From Betaproteobacteria bacterium HGW-Betaproteobacteria-20 (GTDB lineage: Bacteria > Pseudomonadota > Gammaproteobacteria > Burkholderiales > Methylophilaceae), in contig PHCL01000130.1 in assembly GCA_002842195.1 (NCBI GenBank), positions 1 through 5,004 of the forward strand: a DNA stretch of 5,004 bases, read 5' to 3'. This document shows positions 1-5,004 of this stretch, piece after piece. Position 1 is the first letter of the stretch. Each line of letters begins with the position of its first letter. Under the pieces are notes generated by a model, which worked only from the letters and a program-made list of their open reading frames with translations, had not been told where the DNA came from and searched no databases. The position numbers and the translations under genes are program-made.

Positions 1-1
1 A

Positions 2-643
2 GGGATGCAAGTCTATGACCGTGTACTCGTTTCAATCGGCCGTCGACCAAATGGTAAAAACATTGGTGCTGAAAATGCTGGCGTAGCGGTGGATGAATGG
101 GGCTTTATCAATGTAGATAAACAGCAACGCACCAATGTAAGCCATATTTTCGCCATCGGCGATATTGTCGGCCAACCCATGTTAGCGCATAAAGCTACAC
201 ATGAAGCCAAAGTGGCGGCTGAAGTGATTGCCGGTCACAAAGTTGAATTCCAAGCCATGGCAATCCCATCTGTCGCCTATACCGACCCTGAAATCGCCTG
301 GGCAGGCGTGACGGAAACTGAAGCCAAGGCCAAAGGCATTGAAATTGAAAAAGCCAGTTTCCCATGGGCGGCAAGCGGACGTGCGCTTTCTATTGCACGC
401 ACCGAAGGTTCAACCAAGCTGATATTCGATAAGACCACGCACCGCGTTATCGGTGCAGGTATTGTCGGTGTGAATGCCGGTGAATTGTTGGCGGAAGCGG
501 TGCTTGCCATTGAAATGGGCGCAGATGCGCATGATTTGGGATTAACTATCCACGCCCATCCTACTTTATCGGAAACAGTGTGTTTTGCGGCCGAGATGAA
601 AGAAGGTACGATTACCGATATGATGCCACCTAAAAAGCGCTAG
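2..643 (+). CDS. lpdA: Dihydrolipoamide dehydrogenase (E3), C-terminal part, 5' truncated by window
   Basis: Dihydrolipoamide dehydrogenase is the cytoplasmic FAD flavoprotein that reoxidises the dihydrolipoyl groups of pyruvate and other 2-oxoacid dehydrogenase complexes and passes electrons to NAD+. The open frame enters from the window edge, so the ATG at 5 is an internal Met; about 213 of a usual ~475 residues are visible. Counting from that Met, the end of the NAD domain shows SIGRRPNGKN (10-19). The second FAD-contacting motif is HIFAIGDIVGQPMLAHKA (47-64), with the conserved Asp of GD. The dimerisation domain starts near IPSVAYTDPE (87-96). The catalytic dyad is in HAHPTLSE: His185 and Glu190, spaced as in E. 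coli Lpd. The redox-active Cys pair would lie upstream, outside the window. Similarity to E. coli Lpd, recalled from memory, is high throughout. The C-terminus (MMPPKKR) looks natural. The next gene follows after 9 nt, suggesting co-transcription. The family is near certain; which complex it serves cannot be told from here. Confidence 0.96.
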   Translation, partial: GMQVYDRVLVSIGRRPNGKNIGAENAGVAVDEWGFINVDKQQRTNVSHIFAIGDIVGQPMLAHKATHEAKVAAEVIAGHKVEFQAMAIPSVAYTDPEIAWAGVTETEAKAKGIEIEKASFPWAASGRALSIARTEGSTKLIFDKTTHRVIGAGIVGVNAGELLAEAVLAIEMGADAHDLGLTIHAHPTLSETVCFAAEMKEGTITDMMPPKKR

Positions 644-652
644 AGTCACACA

Positions 653-2020
653 ATGCAGCTTTCTGATTTTAAAACACAACTAGCGTCACTATTACCAAGT
701 GACAGAGTCTTTACCGACCCTGTTGACTGTTATGCGTACGCTTACGATAATTCGCGAATTTTTCATTCGCCGATTGCCGTAGTTTTTCCACTCAATGCTG
801 CAGAAGTGCAGGCCGTTATCAAGCTTTGCAATTTAAATAAAGTGCCTGTGGTGCCGCGTGGACGTGGCACTGGTACGGCCGGCGGCAGTGTGCCGGAGGC
901 AGGTGGAGTGGTGTTGTCATTAGAGCGCATGACTAAAATTATCAGCGTTGACCCGGATAATCGCATGGCGATTGTTGAACCCGGGGTGTTGAATCAAGAG
1001 CTGCAGGATGCGATTAAAGGCGTGGGTTTCTTTTGGCCGCCTGACCCATCCAGCGCGGCGTATTGCAGTGTTGGCGGTAATCTGGCAACCTGCGCGGCAG
1101 GGCCGCATGCAGTGAAGTACGGCGTTGCACGCGACCATGTGCTTGGCTTAAAAGCGGTAACTGGTAGCGGCGATATTATCAGAACAGGCTGTTATACCAG
1201 CAAGGGTGTGGTGGGGTATGATTTAACCAGATTGCTGGTAGGTTCAGAAGGTACGCTGGCGGTGATTGTGGAAGCCACGCTCAAGCTCACGCCATTGCCT
1301 AAACACACCGGCGGCATTACTGCGGAATTTGTCGATACGTTTAGTTGCGCAAAGGCCATCGCGGCAATTATGGCGCAGCCTTACACACCCAGTGCCCTGG
1401 AGTTTCTGGATAATGGTGCGTTGAATTTAATCCGTGGACGTCATAAAAATTTATTGCCCGAAAATGCCAAAGCGTATTTGATGATAGAAGTGGATGGCGC
1501 GCAGCAGGAGATTGTGGAAGCGACTGCGGCAATATTGCAAGCCTGCCAGGTGGACGGTTTAATTGAAGCCAAACCGGCGCATGACACCAAAGCGCTATGG
1601 GCAGCGCGCAAAGCGTTATCACCATTATTAAAAGATATTGCACCGAAAAAAATCAATGAAGACATTGCCGTGCCGGTTTCACATTTACCGGAATTATTGA
1701 CTGGCCTGGAGAAACTGGCTGCACAGCACCAAATTTCCAACGTGAATTTTGGTCATGCGGGCAATGGCAATATTCATGTGAATTTGCTGGTGAATCCCGA
1801 TAATGCCGCTGAAATGAAACGTGCTTATGAGTGCCTGGATGAGGTATTTAGTTTAGTGTTATTGCTGCAAGGTACGTTGTCTGGCGAGCACGGCGTAGGT
1901 ATGGCAAAACGCCCGTTTGTCTCGCGTGAGATAGATGCAAGCACGATGAATCTGATGAAAGCGCTTAAACTTACTTTCGACCCAGTTAATATTCTGAATC
2001 CAGGCAAGTTGTTCCCATAA
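653..2020 (+). CDS. FAD-linked 2-hydroxyacid dehydrogenase, GlcD/Dld (D-lactate dehydrogenase) type
   Basis: A complete 455-residue flavoprotein of the VAO/PCMH superfamily (FAD_binding_4 plus FAD-oxidase C domain), the normal length for bacterial GlcD, D-lactate dehydrogenase and D-2-hydroxyglutarate dehydrogenase relatives. The FAD-binding half (about 35-215) shows PRGRGTGTAGG (68-78), PPDPSS (129-134), SVGGNLATCAAGPHAVKYG (139-157) and LLVGSEGTLAVI (194-205). The C-terminal half has NFGHAGNGNIHVNLL (365-379), whose His368 and His375 are spaced like metal ligands in this family, then SGEHGVGMAKR (410-420) with the Glu412-His413 pair, and the closing DPVNILNPGKL (443-453). No signal peptide or membrane segment is visible, so it is probably cytoplasmic or peripheral. 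The ATG at 653 lies 9 nt past the lpd stop with only a weak GAG-type ribosome site. It is likely the second gene of the lpd operon, fitting oxidation of D-lactate or a similar hydroxyacid toward pyruvate. Substrate is not determined by sequence; GlcD would normally need separate GlcE/GlcF partners, not seen here, so a stand-alone D-lactate-type enzyme is favoured. Confidence 0.9.
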   Translation: MQLSDFKTQLASLLPSDRVFTDPVDCYAYAYDNSRIFHSPIAVVFPLNAAEVQAVIKLCNLNKVPVVPRGRGTGTAGGSVPEAGGVVLSLERMTKIISVDPDNRMAIVEPGVLNQELQDAIKGVGFFWPPDPSSAAYCSVGGNLATCAAGPHAVKYGVARDHVLGLKAVTGSGDIIRTGCYTSKGVVGYDLTRLLVGSEGTLAVIVEATLKLTPLPKHTGGITAEFVDTFSCAKAIAAIMAQPYTPSALEFLDNGALNLIRGRHKNLLPENAKAYLMIEVDGAQQEIVEATAAILQACQVDGLIEAKPAHDTKALWAARKALSPLLKDIAPKKINEDIAVPVSHLPELLTGLEKLAAQHQISNVNFGHAGNGNIHVNLLVNPDNAAEMKRAYECLDEVFSLVLLLQGTLSGEHGVGMAKRPFVSREIDASTMNLMKALKLTFDPVNILNPGKLFP

Positions 2021-2122
2021 CTTTTAATGGCATGAAATTGCTGGTGCTATACACGCTTAAAAAAGCATAATTTTCATTAAATTCAGGGTAGCTTCATGAG
2101 TGATGCTCTGTAAGCCTTGTAG

Positions 2123-2150
2123 ATAGAGGCTCGCAGAGCCCTATTTTTCT
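2123..2150 (+). terminator. Intrinsic terminator downstream of the dehydrogenase gene
   Basis: The left arm 2123-2132 pairs with 2136-2144 (ATAG-A-GGCTC / GAGCCCTAT, one bulged A at 2127) around a GCA loop, and a run of five T follows at 2144-2148. It lies about 100 nt past the stop at 2020 and is oriented to end transcription of the lpd operon. There is no T tract on the - strand side. The pairing is read directly; function is inferred. Confidence 0.6.
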
Positions 2151-2216
2151 CTCGTGAGTTTTAACACCTGTGAATTCAACTTTGAAGTGCAATTTTGATT
2201 AACAGAGTTTAAGCGG

Positions 2217-2243
2217 GCAAGATGCGGTAGCATTTTGCTTTTT
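2217..2243 (+). terminator. Second intrinsic-terminator-like hairpin
   Basis: GCAAGATGC (2217-2225) pairs with GCATTTTGC (2230-2238) as a 9-bp stem with one G-U pair and a GGTA loop, followed at once by five T (2239-2243). It is a good + strand terminator shape. No coding gene ends between the first terminator and this one, so it is either a back-up terminator or the 3' end of a short RNA starting after about 2150. Confidence 0.5.
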
Positions 2244-2338
2244 AGATTCCCCAGTCGGAATTGCAAAGATGAACTATGAATTGCCCCGGTAATCCCCCTA
2301 CATGAAGTGAATTATAAGAGTGTAGGATGGAAAAGAAA
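2244..2338 (+). other. Non-coding interval with small predicted stems between terminators 2 and 3
   Basis: No convincing reading frame is present. Two small inverted repeats can be drawn: ATTCC/GGAAT (2246-2250 with 2257-2261) and CCTACA/TGTAGG (2297-2302 with 2321-2326, 18-nt loop). A TATAAG at 2313-2318 resembles a -10 box, but no fair -35 lies 16-18 nt upstream. Bounded by terminator-like hairpins, the interval could be part of a small RNA of about 120 nt ending at the third terminator. No known RNA family was recognised, so this is a description rather than a gene call. Confidence 0.25.
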
Positions 2339-2368
2339 ACGCCCCAATCTCTCGAGAGGGGCGTCTTT
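2331..2368. terminator. GC-rich bidirectional terminator between convergent genes
   Basis: ACGCCCC (2339-2345) pairs perfectly with GGGGCGT (2358-2364), loop of 12 nt containing the self-complementary TCTCGAGA. On the - strand the stem is followed by TTTTCTTTT (complement of 2331-2338), a good U tract. On the + strand it is followed by CTTTATT, which is weaker. It lies between the convergent lpd operon and hsdR, so it may stop read-through from either side, though it is about 395 bp past the hsdR stop. Confidence 0.6.
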
Positions 2369-2451
2369 ATTGGTGGGAAAGAGTTAACAAAACAAGTTAA
2401 TTCAAGCTAGTAAATACAAGGTTTTTTTGTTGTTTATGTGTTGATAGTTAC
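2369..2451. other. AT-rich spacer, no feature recognised
   Basis: An AT-rich stretch with a seven-T run near 2421-2429. No gene, RNA or clear hairpin was seen. It separates the GC-rich terminator from the MITE-like element. Confidence 0.5.
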
Positions 2452-2456
2452 CCCAA

Positions 2457-2609
2457 AAGACCTTTGCAAAAGTATTTAATTACACAATTTTTACCCGTTC
2501 GTGCTGAGCTTGTCGAAGCGCACTTTGTTTGCAATCAATAGGTTGTATGTCCCACCCTTCGACAAGCTCAGGGCGAGCGGTGAGTAGTTCGGACTTTTGC
2601 AAAGGTCTT
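2457..2609. mobile_element. MITE-like element with 17-bp terminal inverted repeats and CCCAA flanking repeat
   Basis: The ends are a perfect 17-bp inverted repeat, AAGACCTTTGCAAAAGT (2457-2473) against its reverse complement at 2593-2609. Directly outside lie CCCAA at 2452-2456 and CCCAA at 2610-2614, which fits a 5-bp target-site duplication. The element is 153 bp and has no coding capacity, so any movement would need a transposase supplied in trans. The ACCTTTGCAAAA-type end recalls ends of some IS5-family elements, but this is from memory and untested. The interior carries a REP-like palindrome (2494-2580). The repeats and flanks are read directly; classification as a MITE is inference. 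Confidence 0.6.
2494..2580. repeat. REP-like palindromic repeat, intergenic copy
   Basis: Arms 2494-2520 and 2554-2580 are inverted copies with four mismatches in 27 bp, including a perfect 15-bp core CTGAGCTTGTCGAAG (2504-2518) and CTTCGACAAGCTCAG (2557-2571). The loop is about 33 nt. The core matches a dispersed palindrome I recall as abundant in many proteobacterial genomes. The same unit, with the same arm order on the + strand, recurs inside hsdR at 4286-4350. Confidence 0.8.
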
Positions 2610-2614
2610 CCCAA

Positions 2615-2666
2615 GTATTTAGATATTCTTCAAGGTTCTATCTAATCCTACGCACTCACTATCAGC
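2615..2666. other. Short spacer between MITE-like element and 59-bp palindrome
   Basis: An AT-rich, non-coding stretch with no terminator, promoter or repeat that I could support. Confidence 0.4.
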
Positions 2667-2725
2667 TTTTGTTCACTTAATTCAAATGTTCACGTAACGT
2701 GAACATTTGAATTAAGTGAACAAAA
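2667..2725. repeat. Perfect 59-bp palindrome, possible operator or cruciform site
   Basis: Arms 2667-2695 and 2697-2725 are exact reverse complements around one central A (2696), 29 bp each with no mismatch. Each arm holds two GTTCAC hexamers whose starts are 17 bp apart, so the site has four half-sites: GTTCAC at 2671 and 2688, GTGAAC at 2699 and 2716. T runs precede the stem instead of following it on either strand, so it is not a usual intrinsic terminator. The layout, ending on the A of an ATG at 2725, would suit a dimeric regulator at a promoter. It could also be an inverted duplication formed at a recombination junction. Confidence 0.7.
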
Positions 2726-2823
2726 TGAAATTACATAACATCAGAAAAGACTATGTTTTTACAGACCTGCATCTGTACTTGATTGATATAAATACTTTTG
2801 AAATCCGACAAATAGTTGCCTGA
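2725..2823 (+). pseudogene. Possible remnant of a pdxH (pyridoxamine 5'-phosphate oxidase) 5' end
   Basis: An ATG at 2725 opens a 32-codon frame starting MKLHNIRKDYVFTDLHL. This start resembles PdxH N-termini, which carry an IR(K/R)(D/E)Y-x3-x-L pattern (recalled, for example LRREYTKGGL in E. coli). After about residue 17 the resemblance is lost, where PdxH would continue to a D-P-F-x-x-F segment, and the frame stops at 2823. From 2759 on it overlaps the opposite-strand 3' end of hsdR. The simplest story is that the start of a gene was cut off where the restriction locus joined; the sequence after about 2782 would be native hsdR. The match is short and could be chance. No strong ribosome site precedes the ATG. 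Confidence 0.3.
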
Positions 2824-5004
2824 TTTCTGAAGTGTTACCTAATTCAGTTGTTGCGTCATGAATAGACTGATACTTAAGGCCAATTAAATCTTTGAGCTTT
2901 TCTTGGCTTAATTCATCCACGCCTTGTTTGATATATTGCCCTAATACAAAATCAATAAAGGCTGTTTGTTTGTCTGCAAAATGGTGGTGAATCTCATTTT
3001 CAGCAATTGCAACGCGATTACTACGTGTAAGGGGCTGCAGGGCAAAAGCCACATGCGCTAGCACATCAAATAAATCGCTATTTTCTGCATCTACAATGCG
3101 CTGCATTTCGGCTAATACTTCTTTGTTAAAGCCTTTTTCGCTTAAGCCTTCTAGCAGCTTCTTACGCGTTTCTGGGTTGCTCCAAATTTCGCGTAGTTTA
3201 TCTTCATCTTTAAAAAAATCAGGCAATACGCCAAATAAGCTTTGCAAAAATTGCGCGCTAGACATTGGCTTGCCATCTGCACCCCAAAAGCTAGTCGCCA
3301 TCATGTGTTGAATTTGCCGCGTTTTACCATCTGATAAGGTGATGAGAATTTTCTCAGGTTTTGGTTTTGGTTCGGGTGCATAAGTCGCTCTAGGCTGTTC
3401 CGCACGTAAACCGTCATTTGTTTTTATTGCACCATCTGGTTCAAGCGGCTCTGGCTCACCATCCCATTCAGGGTCAGAAAAATGGTGGTGCGCTTTTACA
3501 AAGTCATAAATCGTGAAGTAATCTTTGCCGTCATATAAGCGCGTGCCACGGCCAATAATCTGTTTAAACTCAATCATGCTATTCACTTCACGCATTAGCA
3601 CAATGTTGCGCACGTTGCGTGCATCTACGCCTGTAGAAAGTTTTTGTGATGTCGTAAGTATGGTCGGGATTGCATTATCATTATCTTGAAACGCTTTTAA
3701 ATATTGATCGCCAAGTGCGCCATCGGCTGCCGTTACGCGCACACAGTAATCAGGATCTTTGCTGGTTTTAATCTGATTGATGTAATCGCGCACTTCCAAG
3801 GCATGCTCTTGCGAAGCACAGAACACCAGAGTTTTCTCACGCTGATTGATTAAATCCATAAACAGCTTCACGCGGTATTGTTCACGCGCGGGTATTTTAA
3901 TCGTGCGGTTGAAGTCGCTTTCTTTATAAAGCTTGCCAGGTTCAGCTTCACCTTGCACCACCACGCCGTCACCTGGCGTGTAGATGTACTCATCCATTGT
4001 CGTGGCAATTTGCTTCACTTTAAATGGCGTTAAAAAGCCATCGTTGATGCCTTCTTTAAGCGAGTACACATACACAGGCTCACCAAAGTAAGCATAAGTA
4101 TCTACATTGTCTTTGCGTTTAGGCGTTGCGGTTAAGCCTAGCTGAACCGCAGGTGAAAAATACTCCAAAATGCCGCGCCAATTACCCTCATCATTCGCGC
4201 CGCCACGGTGGCATTCGTCGATAATAATAAAATCAAAAAAGTCTGGCGGATATTCACCAAAGTTAGGTTTAACTTGTGGTTCGTTCCGTTCGTGGTGAGC
4301 CTGTCGAACCACATCTTGATTCCGCCCTTCGACAAGCTCAGGGTGAACGGTTTCTGAAGTTTCGCCGTTACCACCGCTCATAAAGGTTTGAAAAATGGTA
4401 AAAAAGATATTGCCGTTTTTAGGTACGCGACCTTTTTTACTAATTTCATCAGGCGCGATGCGCACTAATGCATCTTCGGCAAAGGCTGAAAAAGCGTTAT
4501 ACGCTTGGTCAGCTAATCCGTTACGGTCGGCTAAAAACAATATACGCGGCCTGCGTTGTTTACTTTGGTCTAATTCGCGGCTTAAATTCCAACGGCTGTA
4601 AAATAACTTCCAAGCGAGTTGAAATGCAATAAACGTCTTGCCCGTACCTGTCGCCAATGTGAGTAAAATTCGTTGATCATTGTTAGCAATCGCCTCAAGC
4701 ACCGCCTCAACCGCATTATGCTGATAATACCGTGCGCCCCAAGTGCCGCCTTTATCTTCAAACGGAATTTCACTAAACCTATCACGCCAAGCATTTTTCT
4801 CTGTAAAGGTTAAGTTCCACAACTCTTCGGGGCTAGGGTAGGTGGCAACATCAGTTTCTTTGCCTGTGTGCATGTCGATGCCATAAATACGTTGCCCGTT
4901 GGTCGCATAAGCAAATCGGCTATTGAGCTTTTGGGCGTAAGTTTTAGCCTGCGCCACGCCCTCGGTATAAGGTTTATCCCAAGCTTTGGCTTCAATCACC
5001 GCCA
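2759..5004 (-). CDS. hsdR: Type I restriction enzyme R subunit (EcoEI/EcoAI-like HsdR), 5' truncated by window
   Basis: HsdR is the ATP-driven translocase and nuclease subunit of a type I restriction complex, working with HsdM and HsdS. Numbering from the Val codon at 4999-4997: the frame continues upstream (AVIEAKAW), so this GTG is not the start, and roughly 65-75 N-terminal residues are missing by comparison with recalled relatives. E3-A-K5 is the E-x-K part of the PD-(D/E)xK nuclease site. Helicase motifs: Q93 region, Walker A ATGTGKT (116-122), FLADRN (155-160), DECH (261-264), LTATP (289-293), TTSQKLSTGVDARN (449-462), QIIGRGTR (480-487). The C-terminal part from about 570 (WGADGKPMSSAQFLQSLF onward) to GFQKYLYQ is the EcoEI_R_C-type domain. 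All key motifs are intact. Residues about 218-239 (VHPELVEG...VVRQAHHER) are encoded by a palindromic repeat inserted in frame. A short tail SSTDAGL follows the usual YLYQ end. The TAA stop is at 2761-2759. hsdM/hsdS would be expected beyond the right edge. It is convergent with the lpd operon. Confidence 0.95.
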   Translation of the reverse strand, partial: AVIEAKAWDKPYTEGVAQAKTYAQKLNSRFAYATNGQRIYGIDMHTGKETDVATYPSPEELWNLTFTEKNAWRDRFSEIPFEDKGGTWGARYYQHNAVEAVLEAIANNDQRILLTLATGTGKTFIAFQLAWKLFYSRWNLSRELDQSKQRRPRILFLADRNGLADQAYNAFSAFAEDALVRIAPDEISKKGRVPKNGNIFFTIFQTFMSGGNGETSETVHPELVEGRNQDVVRQAHHERNEPQVKPNFGEYPPDFFDFIIIDECHRGGANDEGNWRGILEYFSPAVQLGLTATPKRKDNVDTYAYFGEPVYVYSLKEGINDGFLTPFKVKQIATTMDEYIYTPGDGVVVQGEAEPGKLYKESDFNRTIKIPAREQYRVKLFMDLINQREKTLVFCASQEHALEVRDYINQIKTSKDPDYCVRVTAADGALGDQYLKAFQDNDNAIPTILTTSQKLSTGVDARNVRNIVLMREVNSMIEFKQIIGRGTRLYDGKDYFTIYDFVKAHHHFSDPEWDGEPEPLEPDGAIKTNDGLRAEQPRATYAPEPKPKPEKILITLSDGKTRQIQHMMATSFWGADGKPMSSAQFLQSLFGVLPDFFKDEDKLREIWSNPETRKKLLEGLSEKGFNKEVLAEMQRIVDAENSDLFDVLAHVAFALQPLTRSNRVAIAENEIHHHFADKQTAFIDFVLGQYIKQGVDELSQEKLKDLIGLKYQSIHDATTELGNTSEIRQLFVGFQKYLYQSSTDAGL
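4286..4350. repeat. REP-like palindromic repeat inserted in frame in hsdR
   Basis: Arms 4286-4309 and 4327-4350 are inverted copies (24 bp, six mismatches) with a 17-nt loop. The right arm contains the same CTTCGACAAGCTCAG core as the intergenic copy; the left arm is more diverged (GTGAGCCTGTCGAA). Read as hsdR codons it gives the peptides VHPELVEG and VVRQAHHER, which I recall as typical translations of this repeat in other proteins. The repeat spans close to 22 codons and leaves the frame open. Confidence 0.8.

Noticed and set aside
763..1740. Several - strand frames antisense to the dehydrogenase gene
   Set aside because: They are shadows of a gene with clear domain structure and have no recognisable protein content.
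2150..2370. 6S RNA, tRNA or riboswitch
   Set aside because: No cloverleaf, no recognisable 6S bulge pattern and no aptamer motif; only simple hairpins are supported.
2327..2410. Short + strand frame of 27 codons (MEKKTPQSLERG...)
   Set aside because: It runs straight through the terminator stem at 2339-2364, its only Shine-Dalgarno-like bases are 1-2 nt from the ATG, and it resembles nothing I know.
2494..2580. CRISPR-type repeat
   Set aside because: Only one inverted pair is present, with no regular direct repeats or spacers of uniform length.
2667..2725. Intrinsic terminator for hsdR
   Set aside because: On both strands the stem is followed by A residues, not T residues; the T runs are on the upstream side.
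4138..4374. Overlapping - strand frame containing FTLSLSKG, a translation of the REP-like repeat in another frame
   Set aside because: It lies wholly inside hsdR in a different frame; the peptide is just the palindrome read out of the gene's frame.
4997..4999. GTG as the start codon of hsdR
   Set aside because: The frame stays open to the window edge and the upstream codon fits the conserved AVIEAK nuclease motif, so this is an internal Val.

Overview
The window has the look of a moderate-GC betaproteobacterium, possibly a methylotroph of the Methylophilaceae. This is inferred from gene content, close similarity of the lipoamide dehydrogenase to proteobacterial Lpd, and the recognisable dispersed TTCGACAAGCTCAG-type palindrome; no rRNA or other taxonomic marker is present.

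Left part (1-2020, + strand): the 3' end of a dihydrolipoamide dehydrogenase gene (lpd), followed after 9 nt by a complete gene for a GlcD/Dld-type FAD-linked 2-hydroxyacid dehydrogenase. The two look like one operon of central carbon metabolism: Lpd is the E3 of 2-oxoacid dehydrogenase complexes, and its neighbour would oxidise a D-2-hydroxyacid (for example D-lactate to pyruvate).

Middle (2021-2758): about 740 bp with no convincing intact gene but much structure. It has three successive intrinsic-terminator-like hairpins on the + strand (2123-2148, 2217-2243, 2339-2368; the last also works on the - strand). A 153-bp MITE-like element follows, with perfect 17-bp terminal inverted repeats and a 5-bp CCCAA direct repeat on each side, carrying an internal REP-like palindrome. 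Last is a perfect 59-bp palindrome (2667-2725), whose right edge runs into an ATG opening a short reading frame that resembles the N-terminus of pyridoxamine 5'-phosphate oxidase (PdxH) and then loses that resemblance.

Right part (2759-5004, - strand): most of an EcoEI/EcoAI-like type I restriction subunit gene (hsdR), convergent with the metabolic operon and running off the window at its 5' end. The visible part keeps the nuclease E-x-K, all main helicase motifs and the C-terminal EcoEI_R_C-type domain. A second copy of the same REP-like palindrome sits inside the hsdR coding sequence in frame, adding about 22 codons between helicase motifs Ia and II without breaking the frame.

Overall reading: a housekeeping operon abuts the end of a restriction-modification locus that was probably acquired horizontally. 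The junction lies near 2760-2785, in a repeat-rich intergenic zone. The most noteworthy points are the protein-coding palindromic repeat in hsdR, the MITE-like element with the related palindrome, the 59-bp palindrome, and the possible pdxH remnant at the junction.
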